Assembly: GCA_963535465.1 (NCBI GenBank)
Contig: CAUSWF010000001.1
Location: 112,225-176,224 of the forward strand
Direction of reading: 5' to 3'
From: CAUSWF01 sp963535465
GTDB taxonomy: Bacteria; Bacillota_I; Bacilli_A; RF39; UBA660
Length of the DNA: 64,000 bases
The position numbers were made by a program, and so were the translations under genes. The notes under the pieces were generated by a model, which was not told the DNA's origin, searched no databases, and was given only the letters and a program-made list of their open reading frames with translations. Shown here one piece after another: positions 7,527-16,582 of the stretch. Within the stretch, counting starts at the first letter, position 1. The number at the start of each line of letters is the position of its first letter.

Positions 7527-9338
7527 TTATTCAGATATACATGTTATTCTTGCATACCCATTACCTACATGTCCAATTCTTTGTACTCCGTTTGGTTCAG
7601 TCATTTTAACGTTAGTTGCGATTCTGCTTGTTGTCCACTTGCCTCCAGCTCCATCTATCATTACAGTATCTGTAAATGCAAGATTTGAATAATGAATTGA
7701 GCAATCTCTATCAGATGTGCCTGTTATACATGATGAATTTTTTGGCCTTACGGATGTATTAGTTGAAAGTCTATCAATTGCGACACATCCAGTATGTCCT
7801 GAGATATATGATGACCCAGAAGATGCAACTCCACCACCATTGTTTACACATGATTTGAAGGCTCCACCTCCACCGAAGTATCCTCCTCCGCCACCTGATG
7901 AAAATGGTCCTCCATTTCCACCAATGCCAAATTTTCCATCTTCGCCTTTTCCTTTAGGAAAATTATTGAAACAGTTAATTGATAGAGATGTTGTATCTCC
8001 TGCTTTACCACCTTCTGTTTGACTAGGTGCATGGCCATGATTTATATTGTTGTTTGCAGTTCCTCCAAGTCCTATACCATATAGTCCTCCACCTGGAGCA
8101 TATGGATATCCGCCAGTTCCACCTGCTGCGACCATAATACGAGACTTTAGAGAGTAGAAACTTGACCAGTTAGTACCTGCGAATAGTCTGACATCAGTTG
8201 CTCCACCTCCAGCATATCCTTGGAAAGTTATTCTTCCATCACTTCTAGAATTTCCTCCACCATTGCATCCTCCATCAAAAGTATTGCTTCCTGGGTGTGC
8301 ACCTATATAAAAATGTAATTTTTGGTTTTTTGTAAGCTTTATTACACCTGATGTGTATGCTCCTGGTGAACCACCATAACCAGGTTCAGTAACATCAATT
8401 CCACCTTGGGCACCCCATAATTCTATTTTATATTTTGCAGTTGCTGGAGCTGTAAATGTTTGTGCGGTACAGGTTGTAGAATAATTCCATTTTGTACCAA
8501 TATATTGATTTACTGGATTTGCTGGAGTAGTTCCTCCAGGATGTGTTCCCCCTCCTCCACTACCAGGAGATGGTGTAGTTGTTGGAGATGGTGAAGTTGT
8601 TGGTGATGTTGTTGGTTGCGAAGTTGGACTTGGGTCCAATCCAGTATTATCACTATACATTCCATCCTCATAAACTCCAACATTTCCTTTTGTTAATTCA
8701 TCAAAATTAATTGGTGTAATAATATTAATACCATACTCATTTCCTAAATCAGGATGAGAAAAACCTATATTTAGTGAAAATAAATTATCTTTATTACTTA
8801 TATTTACACTACTTATTCTTAAATTATTAACTTTTTCATCAAACTTATTTGTTGTTACTCCTAAATTAGGTAATTTATATCTAACATATTTATTAGTATC
8901 TCCACCAGTTACAATACCATATTCTATTGCGAAATAATCATCTACTTTAATACCTTCAAAACTATTTTTTTCATCGTGACTTCTATTACATATAATTTTA
9001 ATTTGTCTTACAGAACCATCTCTCATTGTTAGAGATATTACATAGTTACCAGTAAAAGCTTTTTTAGATGTTTTAAATGTTTTACTAGCCGCATCAAATG
9101 ATACAGAATAATTATCATGTCCATCTATTGAAACATTTGTTACTCCTATTTTTACTATATCATCTTGTATATTTTTAGTTAAAATATTTTTAAATGAGTA
9201 TAATTCATTTTTATCAGATTCTATTTGTCTTCTATTACCAAACTTATTAACTATAGTAAATAGATTTATACTAATAACAGCAAGTATAGCAAAAGTAATA
9301 ATTATTTCTATAACAGTCATTCCTTTATTATTAAGCAT
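7527..9338 (-). CDS. Prepilin-like protein with large glycine-rich C-terminal domain
   Basis: A 603-residue fusion. Residues 1-34 form a type IV prepilin N-terminus: short basic leader NNKG, cleavage before Met7, Glu at mature position 5 (MTVIE) and a hydrophobic helix. Residues 35-233 are a beta-rich pilin-like region. Residues 234-272 are a Ser/Thr/Pro/Gly linker (TSPTTSPSPTTTPSPGSGGG). Residues 280-603 form a glycine-rich domain with WGAQGG, YAGGGATDVRL, MVAAGGTGGY, SSGGGGGYFGGGG and SGHTGCVAI, matching the glycine-rich domain type known from ALK/LTK receptors and bacterial surface proteins. Likely a pilus-displayed binding subunit (inference). It follows another prepilin gene by 8 nt. Confidence 0.85.
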   Translation of the reverse strand: MLNNKGMTVIEIIITFAILAVISINLFTIVNKFGNRRQIESDKNELYSFKNILTKNIQDDIVKIGVTNVSIDGHDNYSVSFDAASKTFKTSKKAFTGNYVISLTMRDGSVRQIKIICNRSHDEKNSFEGIKVDDYFAIEYGIVTGGDTNKYVRYKLPNLGVTTNKFDEKVNNLRISSVNISNKDNLFSLNIGFSHPDLGNEYGINIITPINFDELTKGNVGVYEDGMYSDNTGLDPSPTSQPTTSPTTSPSPTTTPSPGSGGGGTHPGGTTPANPVNQYIGTKWNYSTTCTAQTFTAPATAKYKIELWGAQGGIDVTEPGYGGSPGAYTSGVIKLTKNQKLHFYIGAHPGSNTFDGGCNGGGNSRSDGRITFQGYAGGGATDVRLFAGTNWSSFYSLKSRIMVAAGGTGGYPYAPGGGLYGIGLGGTANNNINHGHAPSQTEGGKAGDTTSLSINCFNNFPKGKGEDGKFGIGGNGGPFSSGGGGGYFGGGGAFKSCVNNGGGVASSGSSYISGHTGCVAIDRLSTNTSVRPKNSSCITGTSDRDCSIHYSNLAFTDTVMIDGAGGKWTTSRIATNVKMTEPNGVQRIGHVGNGYARITCISE

Positions 9339-9346
9339 AATTCCTC

Positions 9347-10042
9347 CTATTTATAAAAATCTATTTCTAAAGTACCATATTCAAATATGTCTTTATTATC
9401 TACTGTTTTCTTATATTCTACTAGTACTCTATAAACACCATACTTATTTTCATTTTTATAGTACGTTGGTAAATTATTTACATAATCAGCAAAGCCTGTA
9501 GTAAAATGTTTATTTAAATCATTTAATCTCTTTAGATTACTATCTGTACTAGTTGCATATCGTCCATCAAATACTGCTTTTAAATCATCAAATGTTGATG
9601 CTTCTTTGTCATCTAAACTATATTTAGTTATATATATATGAGGTATTCCTCCATTTTTACATGAAGTTTCATTTGTTTTATAATTATTAACATCTCCACA
9701 TAATACATTTGCTTTTTCTAAATAATTAAGACACATATTACGAAGTCTTGTCTGTTCTTCTGGATTAGACATAGTTATATCACTACATTTAAATTGATAA
9801 TATGTATCAGAAGAAACTGTTGTTTTAATTCCATTTATATTGCCTCCACTTCTTTGAATCATTCTCTTTATCCAATATGTTGCATATTTAGAATCAATAT
9901 TATCTTGATGTTCTGCTTTTTCATAGTGACCTAATAGTGGAATAAAGCTATTATAGATTATAGAAAATGTCATTACTATAAACATAGATACTATTAAAGT
10001 TTCAACTAATGCAAAGCCTTTATTATTTTTTATTTTTTTCAT
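9347..10042 (-). CDS. Type IV prepilin-like protein (minor pilin)
   Basis: A 231-residue protein beginning with a basic leader and the prepilin signature NNKGFALVETLIV: cleavage is expected between Gly and Phe, with Glu at mature position 5, followed by a hydrophobic helix to about residue 32. The rest is a soluble domain with four Cys (in FKCSD, RNMC, LCGD and SCKNGG), possibly disulfide-bonded. It is the first gene of a two-gene unit with the glycine-rich prepilin, divergent from the pilus ATPase. The role as minor pilin is inferred from size and context. Confidence 0.88.
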   Translation of the reverse strand: MKKIKNNKGFALVETLIVSMFIVMTFSIIYNSFIPLLGHYEKAEHQDNIDSKYATYWIKRMIQRSGGNINGIKTTVSSDTYYQFKCSDITMSNPEEQTRLRNMCLNYLEKANVLCGDVNNYKTNETSCKNGGIPHIYITKYSLDDKEASTFDDLKAVFDGRYATSTDSNLKRLNDLNKHFTTGFADYVNNLPTYYKNENKYGVYRVLVEYKKTVDNKDIFEYGTLEIDFYK

Positions 10043-10051
10043 ATACTCTCC

Positions 10052-10080
10052 TTGCTATTATACTAAAACTATTATATAAT
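10052..10080 (+). promoter_or_regulatory. Sigma-A-type promoter for the pilB-like gene
   Basis: A TTGCTA -35 (10052-10057), 17-bp spacer and perfect TATAAT -10 (10075-10080) precede the ATG by about 48 bp. The ribosome-binding site is AAAAGGGG. The region also separates this gene from the divergent prepilin unit. Confidence 0.75.
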
Positions 10081-10128
10081 ACTTTATAGTAAAATACCAT
10101 ACAAAAGTAGACAAAAGGGGTTGAATGT

Positions 10129-11517
10129 ATGTTAGAAGAAAACAATTTAGATACAACTGAACAAATGGTATCATTCGACTTCATGAAGATGCCTATTACG
10201 CAAATAGCAGACTATATTATTATGGCTGCTGCTCGTCGTAAGACATCGGATATCCATTTTGACCCTAGAGAGTCTGGAATGATGGTAAGATTTAGAGTTG
10301 ATGGAGATTTACAAGATTATACATATATTCCTAAGGTATATGAAAAGAATCTTAGTACTAGATTAAAATTAATGGCTGGTATGAACATTACTGAAAATAG
10401 ATTACCACAAGATGGTGCTATTAGAGGTACATTTGGTGGTCAAGAATTAGATATGCGTGTTTCTTCTCTTCCTTTAAATGAAGGTGAAAAAATAGTTATT
10501 CGTATACTTGATTACTCTAAAAGTTTAGGTGGTATTGATACCTTAGGATTTAATAGTAAAAATTTAGTGAAAATTAAGAGAATGCTTGGTATTCCTAATG
10601 GAATTATCCTAGTAACAGGAGCAACAGGTTCTGGTAAATCTACAACTACATATTCAATGCTTTCTGCTTTAAATAAGAAAGAAATAAATGTTATTACTGT
10701 AGAAGATCCAATAGAAATGAATATTGAAGGAATCAATCAAGTACAAGTTAACTCTGAAATTGGTATGACTTTTGCAGCAGCTTTAAGATCTATCTTACGT
10801 CAAGACCCTAACGTTATATTAATTGGAGAAATTCGTGATAGTGAAACTGCTCAAATAGCTGTACGTGCTGCCATTACTGGCCACTTAGTATTATCTACTA
10901 TCCATACAAATAACTCTTTAGCAACAATTGAACGTTTACTTGATATGGATGTTGAAAGATACTTACTTTCTACTGCACTTGTTGGTATAATTTCACAACG
11001 TCTTGCAAAAAAGATTTGCCCTCATTGTAGAATACAACGTCCTGCGACAATGTATGAGAAAAAAGTTTATAAGACATATATGAATATGGATGTTACTAAT
11101 CTATGGGATGCTAATCATAAGGGATGTGAAAATTGTAATAAAGGATACAAAGGCCGTATTGCTGTTCAAGAAGTATTAGAATTAGATGACGAACTTCGTT
11201 CAGCTATTTCTGCTAATAAAATGACTAAAGAAGAATTATCTAAAATGGTATATACAGAAAAAACTATTACTATGTTACAAGATGGTTTAGGTAAAGTAAT
11301 TGATGGATTAACATCTTTTGAAGAGATATTTAGAATTATTGAAATTGAGACAAACTCAAATGAGTTAACTGCTCCAATGGAAGAAGTTAAATTAAATAAA
11401 CCTGCTATTAAAGCAGTTAGTATAACTCCTATTTCATCAAATAATGGTCCTCAAGTAATATCACTTACTGCCGCAACTGTTAATAACGCATTACACAATA
11501 ATAAAAGAGAAAATTGA
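10129..11517 (+). CDS. Type IV pilus / competence assembly ATPase (PilB/ComGA/GspE family)
   Basis: A 462-residue secretion ATPase that would power pilus extension at the inner face of the membrane. Seen: N2-type domain (about 22-130) with an AARRKTSDIHFDP segment; Walker A GATGSGKST (164-172); Walker B-like ILIGEIRD; the His box STIHTN; and a zinc-type tetracysteine pair (CPHC near 306 and CENC near 345) typical of GspE/PilB. The N-terminal MshEN/N1 domain of long PilB proteins is missing, and a low-complexity tail of about 60 residues follows the catalytic core. It is the only pilus gene on plus, divergent from the prepilin genes. Confidence 0.93.
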   Translation: MLEENNLDTTEQMVSFDFMKMPITQIADYIIMAAARRKTSDIHFDPRESGMMVRFRVDGDLQDYTYIPKVYEKNLSTRLKLMAGMNITENRLPQDGAIRGTFGGQELDMRVSSLPLNEGEKIVIRILDYSKSLGGIDTLGFNSKNLVKIKRMLGIPNGIILVTGATGSGKSTTTYSMLSALNKKEINVITVEDPIEMNIEGINQVQVNSEIGMTFAAALRSILRQDPNVILIGEIRDSETAQIAVRAAITGHLVLSTIHTNNSLATIERLLDMDVERYLLSTALVGIISQRLAKKICPHCRIQRPATMYEKKVYKTYMNMDVTNLWDANHKGCENCNKGYKGRIAVQEVLELDDELRSAISANKMTKEELSKMVYTEKTITMLQDGLGKVIDGLTSFEEIFRIIEIETNSNELTAPMEEVKLNKPAIKAVSITPISSNNGPQVISLTAATVNNALHNNKREN

Positions 11518-11531
11518 ATTTCTCTTTTATT
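11500..11531. terminator. Bidirectional terminator between convergent genes
   Basis: AATAAAAGAGAAA and TTTCTCTTTTATT form a perfect 13-bp stem with a 6-nt loop. The stop codons of both convergent genes (TGA at 11515-11517 on plus; TAA at 11527-11529 on minus) lie inside the structure, which has A/T tracts on each side and should work both ways. Confidence 0.85.
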
Positions 11532-12315
11532 TTATTAATAAATATATTAGTACAAATAATGCACATAGAAGTATTACTAATAATAGTGATAACAATTCTT
11601 TATGCATAAATCCATTTGCTTTTACTACTTTTTCTTCTTTTACTATTTCTTCTAATCTATTAATTATATCTTTTTGATTCATATTTATTAGATTATTAAG
11701 TTCTTGTACTATTAATTTTTTATGATTCTTATTTTGAGTTAAATATCTATTCACTATATTTTCAACCACTTTATTATGTGGTGTTTTATTTAACTCATCA
11801 GATGATGCTGTTATAATAGTTTTTTGTCTTTTTAAGATAATATTTGACGATATATTTGTTGCTTTTAAATTAGATATTACTGTATCTGTATTAAATCCTT
11901 TATACTTTCTTATAACTATATCTTCTTTTTCTTTTGATATTGGAGTTATATAATATAATTCATTATCAATTGATATAACAAATCCATAATCGTTACCATC
12001 TTTAAACTTTTCTAGACTATCATCTTCTATCTTTAATTCTTTTCTTAAAGCTAACATATCCTCTAATTTTACTATGATATGAAGTGGTCTATGTATTTCA
12101 GATTGTTCTATATAAAATGGTTTATTTATTTTATTTTTTATTTTTAAATTTATTTTATCTAGTCTTCTCTTGTTATCTATAATTCTTTTCTTGATAATTT
12201 CATTTATTTTTTCTTTTGATAATGATTTATCATCTAAATACAAATTATCTATTGTATCTTTTTCTGCCTCTGTTAAATAAGGATTTTCTATTTTTTCTAA
12301 ATATTCTCTTACCAT
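11527..12315 (-). CDS. Tail-anchored protein of unknown function
   Basis: A 262-residue, Lys/Ile/Asn-rich protein with one strongly hydrophobic segment at the extreme C-terminus (about 241-261) preceded by charged residues, so it is probably a cytoplasmic domain anchored by its tail. Residues 10-65 look helical; a beta-rich middle includes DYGFVISIDNELYYITPI. I do not recognise a family. It follows helD by about 50 nt and ends in a bidirectional terminator. Confidence 0.7.
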   Translation of the reverse strand: MVREYLEKIENPYLTEAEKDTIDNLYLDDKSLSKEKINEIIKKRIIDNKRRLDKINLKIKNKINKPFYIEQSEIHRPLHIIVKLEDMLALRKELKIEDDSLEKFKDGNDYGFVISIDNELYYITPISKEKEDIVIRKYKGFNTDTVISNLKATNISSNIILKRQKTIITASSDELNKTPHNKVVENIVNRYLTQNKNHKKLIVQELNNLINMNQKDIINRLEEIVKEEKVVKANGFMHKELLSLLLVILLCALFVLIYLLIK

Positions 12316-12363
12316 ATTATCACCTATTATAATTATATTAAAATACTATATATTTGTAAATTA

Positions 12364-14385
12364 TTAATTATAGATAATAAGTTCATGTTGAGCTCTAGTA
12401 CATGCTACATATAATAATTTTTTTTCATTCTTTTTATAAGAGTTTTCTCTATTGTTATAGACTATTACTGAATCAAATTCTAATCCTTTAGCGGTATATG
12501 CAGGTGTTATAACTAAATTTTTATTAAATTTTTTAGTATCATAGTCAAGTAAACTAATATCATACTCATCTTTTAATAATTCATATAATTTAGATGCTTC
12601 ATCATAATCTTTTGTTATGATAGCTGTTTTATTATATTTACTTAAGTAGTTTATATCTTCTATTAGTATTTTTTTTAAGTTGTCTATATTCTTTCTTATT
12701 ATTACATCTTTTTGATTATCTTTTCTTATTGCTGCGGTATGATTTAGATTTAATATTTTATTAGTATACTCTACTATTTTTTCTGTTGATCTATATGTTT
12801 TTGTTAATTCTATATAAATAGAGTCCTCAAATATATTAGTTAACTCTTCTAATGTTTTATATTCATAGTATGGATTTATATTTTGATTTATATCTCCTAG
12901 TATTGTAAATGAAGCTTTTTTAAATATATTTTTAATTATTATATACTGTAATAAATTATAGTCTTGGGCTTCATCTATTATTACTTGTTTAATATTTCCT
13001 TCATAATTAAATCCATTTAGTAATCCTTTAATATATGCATATATTAATGAATCTTCATAATTTAGTTCTTTTCTATCAATAAAGTTTTTTATTTCAGAAT
13101 CTGTTAATTTATATTTAGTAAAATTACTCTTAAAGAAATTTCTATATATATCTTTTATATTTAGCATGAAATTAGTAGTATTTTTAATTAGTTTTTTAAA
13201 ATGAGGAACTTTAGTATCTTTACCTTTAGTAGTTGTTTCTGATAATTTTAGAGCTATTTCTTCTACTCTTTCGAATAGAGGAAGTTTTCCATATTTATAG
13301 TGTAACATATCATTTAGTTCTTCTTTTTTTATTAAATTCTTTCCATCTACTATATCATATATAAATAAGGCATTTCTTATATAATCTTCTATATATAAGT
13401 TAATATCATTTACTATTTCATTTGATTGTTTATATTCTATTAATTCTTTATCTTCATCTAAATATGTATAATATCTTTCTACAAATGATGTAAAACTTTC
13501 TGTATCAGAATATTCATCACAAATTGATGATAGATAGTCAGTAAAAGTTGATGCTAAAGTGTTTTTTTCTCCAAGGGATGGTAATACATCTGATATATAT
13601 TCTTGAAATACAGTATTTGGAGAAAATATTAAGACATTGTTAGATGATAAATTTTTAATTTTATATAATAGATAGGCAATTCTATGTAGAGCAGCAGTTG
13701 TTTTACCAGAGCCTGCGATACCTTGTACTATTAAAGTATTATTTTCTTCATTTCTTATTACTTGGTTTTGTTCTTTTTGAATTGTATTTACCACATTTCT
13801 CATTTTATCAGTAGAAGATTCTGACAATACTTGCTGCAACACTTCATCATCTATATTTAAATTATTATCAAATACTCCGATTAATTCTTTATTCTTAATT
13901 TTATATTGTCTTTTTCTTAGTAGTTCTCCAGTAAACTCTCCACCTGGAGCCATATATTTAGCTCGTCCTACTTCATAATCATAAAATAGTGATGCGATAG
14001 GACTTCTCCAGTCATATATTATATTATTATTTTTAGAATCATTTAGATATGTTAGAGATATATAAATATTGTTTGTTGTGCCATCATCATCTTTAAATAC
14101 AATAGAGGCAAAGTATGGAGATTTCTCTATTTGTCTTAGAGTTTTTAATCTATTTATCTTTTTTACCTCTTTTGCTTCTTCATCGGATGAAGCCAATAAT
14201 ACTTGGTTTATTTCCATAGTGTCATATTCACTAATATTACTCCAAGCCATCTTTTTAAATTCTCTTATATCTTCACTTACTACTTTTACTTCACTTTCTA
14301 ATTCTTCTTTTGTTTTTTCTAGTAGGTTATTTACTTTTTTTAATATTAATTTTTCTAATTCTAATTCTTTTCCTATAATTGCCAT
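12364..14385 (-). CDS. helD: RNA polymerase recycling helicase HelD
   Basis: A 673-residue UvrD-like superfamily 1 protein. HelD releases stalled RNA polymerase from DNA using ATP. The N-terminal arm (about 1-95) is a long coiled coil, as in HelD, followed by the strand FASIVFKDDDG and YDWRSPIASLFYDYE, both typical of HelD rather than of UvrD or Rep. Walker A is GIAGSGKTTAALHR; later motifs are IIDEAQDYN, LGDINQNI, TYRSTEKI and, at the C-terminus, YVACTRAQHEL. Length is slightly under the roughly 700-775 of Bacillus homologues. GGTGATA precedes the ATG. Confidence 0.92.
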   Translation of the reverse strand: MAIIGKELELEKLILKKVNNLLEKTKEELESEVKVVSEDIREFKKMAWSNISEYDTMEINQVLLASSDEEAKEVKKINRLKTLRQIEKSPYFASIVFKDDDGTTNNIYISLTYLNDSKNNNIIYDWRSPIASLFYDYEVGRAKYMAPGGEFTGELLRKRQYKIKNKELIGVFDNNLNIDDEVLQQVLSESSTDKMRNVVNTIQKEQNQVIRNEENNTLIVQGIAGSGKTTAALHRIAYLLYKIKNLSSNNVLIFSPNTVFQEYISDVLPSLGEKNTLASTFTDYLSSICDEYSDTESFTSFVERYYTYLDEDKELIEYKQSNEIVNDINLYIEDYIRNALFIYDIVDGKNLIKKEELNDMLHYKYGKLPLFERVEEIALKLSETTTKGKDTKVPHFKKLIKNTTNFMLNIKDIYRNFFKSNFTKYKLTDSEIKNFIDRKELNYEDSLIYAYIKGLLNGFNYEGNIKQVIIDEAQDYNLLQYIIIKNIFKKASFTILGDINQNINPYYEYKTLEELTNIFEDSIYIELTKTYRSTEKIVEYTNKILNLNHTAAIRKDNQKDVIIRKNIDNLKKILIEDINYLSKYNKTAIITKDYDEASKLYELLKDEYDISLLDYDTKKFNKNLVITPAYTAKGLEFDSVIVYNNRENSYKKNEKKLLYVACTRAQHELIIYN

Positions 14386-14458
14386 ATTATCACCTTAATT
14401 AATAATAACATATACTTTTATTTAAATTAATCTATAGACATATTTTAATGTAAAGAAA

Positions 14459-14478
14459 AGAGGTTTTATACAACCTCT
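14459..14478 (-). terminator. Terminator after the B3/B4-domain gene
   Basis: AGAGGTT pairs with AACCTCT; TTTTCTTT follows on the minus strand. The stop codon is inside the hairpin. Confidence 0.75.
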
Positions 14479-15134
14479 ATTTCATATGTTAAATCTTTAT
14501 TATATTTTTTTAATTCTTCACATAAATTTATTAATACTTCTTTTCTAGATTCAACATCAGTATTAGCGTTACCTTCAATTATAAATATTACATTTTTAGT
14601 ATTTTCATCTATTTTATATGCTTCTCCATCCCTACATCCTAGATATGAGATTATTCCTTTATCATCTTTATATAGAAAATCAGTTGGTTCTACATGTTTA
14701 GGTGATGATAATATTGGGTAGAAGGTATCTTCTATTTTAGACTTAGTGAAGCAAATATTCCCAGTTATTTTGTCTAAGTCATGTCCTCCTATAGATAAGT
14801 ATGAATTTAGGCTAGCTAAATTATATACATCTACTATTGAGTTTATTCTAGGAATTTGTCCTCTTCTTTTTGTGTTTTCTATTAATGCTTCTACTGCAGG
14901 TGGATTTTTCTTTACACTTCTTTTAACATTTTCCATTAGTTTTCTATATCCATCTAATATGTGATTATCTTTTATTAATTCTTCGTCTAATTCCAATATT
15001 TCTTGTTCTTTTGATTTTAATTTATTTAGGAATTTATCATCTAGTACAGCAGTTCCTGATACATTGTATACTCTAGCTGCGACTATATTTTTTATTCCTA
15101 CTTCTTTGAACGATTCATCTATTATTAATTTCAT
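14466..15134 (-). CDS. B3/B4 tRNA-binding/editing-like domain protein
   Basis: A 222-residue stand-alone B3/B4 domain, the fold that in the PheRS beta subunit forms the editing site. Signs are KNPPAVEALIENTKRRGQIPRINSIVD-type helices (shown here in part: PAVEALIENTKRRGQIPRI), the strand NLASLNSYLSIGGHDLDKI and a C-terminal YLGCRDGEAY motif. Such proteins are annotated as possible trans-editing or amino-acid-binding factors; the substrate is not known. The ATG overlaps the stop of the phosphohexomutase gene by 4 nt. The family call is firm, the function is not. Confidence 0.85.
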   Translation of the reverse strand: MKLIIDESFKEVGIKNIVAARVYNVSGTAVLDDKFLNKLKSKEQEILELDEELIKDNHILDGYRKLMENVKRSVKKNPPAVEALIENTKRRGQIPRINSIVDVYNLASLNSYLSIGGHDLDKITGNICFTKSKIEDTFYPILSSPKHVEPTDFLYKDDKGIISYLGCRDGEAYKIDENTKNVIFIIEGNANTDVESRKEVLINLCEELKKYNKDLTYEIEVV

Positions 15135-16516
15135 AATATCTCCTTTATTTTGTTTACTACTTGATAAAATTCATTTTTATATTTTAATAATTTTTCATTA
15201 GTAGTTGCTTCAAATCTAAGAGTTAGATTTGGTCCTGTATTTGATGCTCTTACTAGTGCCCATCCATCACTAAATTCTACTCTTACTCCGTCTAAATCTA
15301 TATAATTATAATTTTGTTCTTTTACATACTCTTTTACTAATTCTACTACTTTGAATTTAGTTTCATCACTACATTCTATTTTTTCTTCTTCTGTTTGATA
15401 ATATTTTGGTATATCTTCAATCATTTCATCTAATGTTTTATCACTTTTTGATAGTATTTCAATTAACCTTAGAGATGCATATATTCCACTATCAAATCCT
15501 GGCCATCTATCCCTAAAATATACATGTCCTGATAATTCTCCACCAAATGCTAAGTCTAGTTCTTTTACTCTTGCTTTTGTATATGAGTTACCTGTCTTAT
15601 AGCAATAAGGTATACCACCTAGTCTTGTTATTTCATCACTTAGGGCTTTAGAACATTTAACATCATATAAAAATTTTTTATTAGATACTTTATTTATAAT
15701 ATCTTTTATAATTAGTATCATATATTTATCAGTTGGAACAAATATGCCTTTTGGGGTTATGCATCCTAGTCTATCTCCATCTCCATCATACGCTACTCCT
15801 ATATCAGCATTAATTTCTTTTACTTTGTTTTTTAATTGTTCTAAATTACTTTCTACACATGGATCTGGATGATGATTCGGGAAGTTTCCATCTGATACAT
15901 CATTTATAAAGGTTGTATCTAAGTTGAACATAGAAAATACTTCTTTTACTATAGTTGATGTTGTTCCATTACCTGGATCTACTACTACCTTTAGTCTTTT
16001 ATCTCCTAGGTTAATACTCTTTTTAATCAATTCTAAGTATGGCCTTTTTACATCTTTTGTAAATAATTTTCCTTCTCCTTCATAGAAATTATTTTCTTCT
16101 ATTTCTTTTCTTAAATCTAATATTTCTTGTCCCTTACAATTACCTTTAATATCATATGAAAATTTAAATCCATTATCATCTTTTGGATTATGTGAGGCTG
16201 TAATTTCAATTCCTGCGTATGTATTTAAATATATTTGAGCAAAATAAAACATAGGTGTTGTAGATATCCCAATATCTATTATATCTACTCCAGTTGATAA
16301 TATTCCTTCTACCAATGCTTCTTTTAGATATGGTCCACTTATTCTATTATCACAACCTAGTATCATCTTTGTTATATTCATTTTTCTTAAATGAGTTCCG
16401 TATCCTTTTCCAAATGTATAGGCACTATCTTCATCTAATTCTTCTTTATATATTCCTCTTATGTCGTATCCTCTAAAGATATATTTATTTATATTTTTCT
16501 TTATTTTATATTTCAT
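15131..16516 (-). CDS. Phosphomannomutase / phosphoglucomutase (alpha-D-phosphohexomutase)
   Basis: A 461-residue cytoplasmic enzyme moving phosphate between C1 and C6 of hexose phosphates, feeding sugar nucleotides. Four-domain signatures are present in order: FRGYDIRGIY at the N-terminus, active-site Ser in TASHNPKDDNGFKF, the Mg-binding loop DGDGDR, the sugar-binding GELSGHVYF and the C-terminal phosphate loop RASNTGPNLTLRFE. GELSGH is typical of the AlgC/ManB PMM-PGM branch; glucose versus mannose preference cannot be told. It is co-translated with the B3/B4 gene. Confidence 0.93.
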   Translation of the reverse strand: MKYKIKKNINKYIFRGYDIRGIYKEELDEDSAYTFGKGYGTHLRKMNITKMILGCDNRISGPYLKEALVEGILSTGVDIIDIGISTTPMFYFAQIYLNTYAGIEITASHNPKDDNGFKFSYDIKGNCKGQEILDLRKEIEENNFYEGEGKLFTKDVKRPYLELIKKSINLGDKRLKVVVDPGNGTTSTIVKEVFSMFNLDTTFINDVSDGNFPNHHPDPCVESNLEQLKNKVKEINADIGVAYDGDGDRLGCITPKGIFVPTDKYMILIIKDIINKVSNKKFLYDVKCSKALSDEITRLGGIPYCYKTGNSYTKARVKELDLAFGGELSGHVYFRDRWPGFDSGIYASLRLIEILSKSDKTLDEMIEDIPKYYQTEEEKIECSDETKFKVVELVKEYVKEQNYNYIDLDGVRVEFSDGWALVRASNTGPNLTLRFEATTNEKLLKYKNEFYQVVNKIKEIL

Positions 16517-16582
16517 ATATTCTCCTATATTAATAATAATACCATAAAATTAAAAGAAGTTGTTAGTTAACTCCTTTTTCCT

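Noticed and set aside
7717..8022. Plus-strand proline-rich open frame
   Set aside because: It is the antisense shadow of the glycine-rich prepilin domain (Gly codons read as Pro on the other strand) and has no ribosome-binding site.
16547..16582. Possible terminator between the CmpB-like and phosphohexomutase genes
   Set aside because: Only a weak AGTTAACT palindrome is visible, with a poor stem; not listed as a feature.
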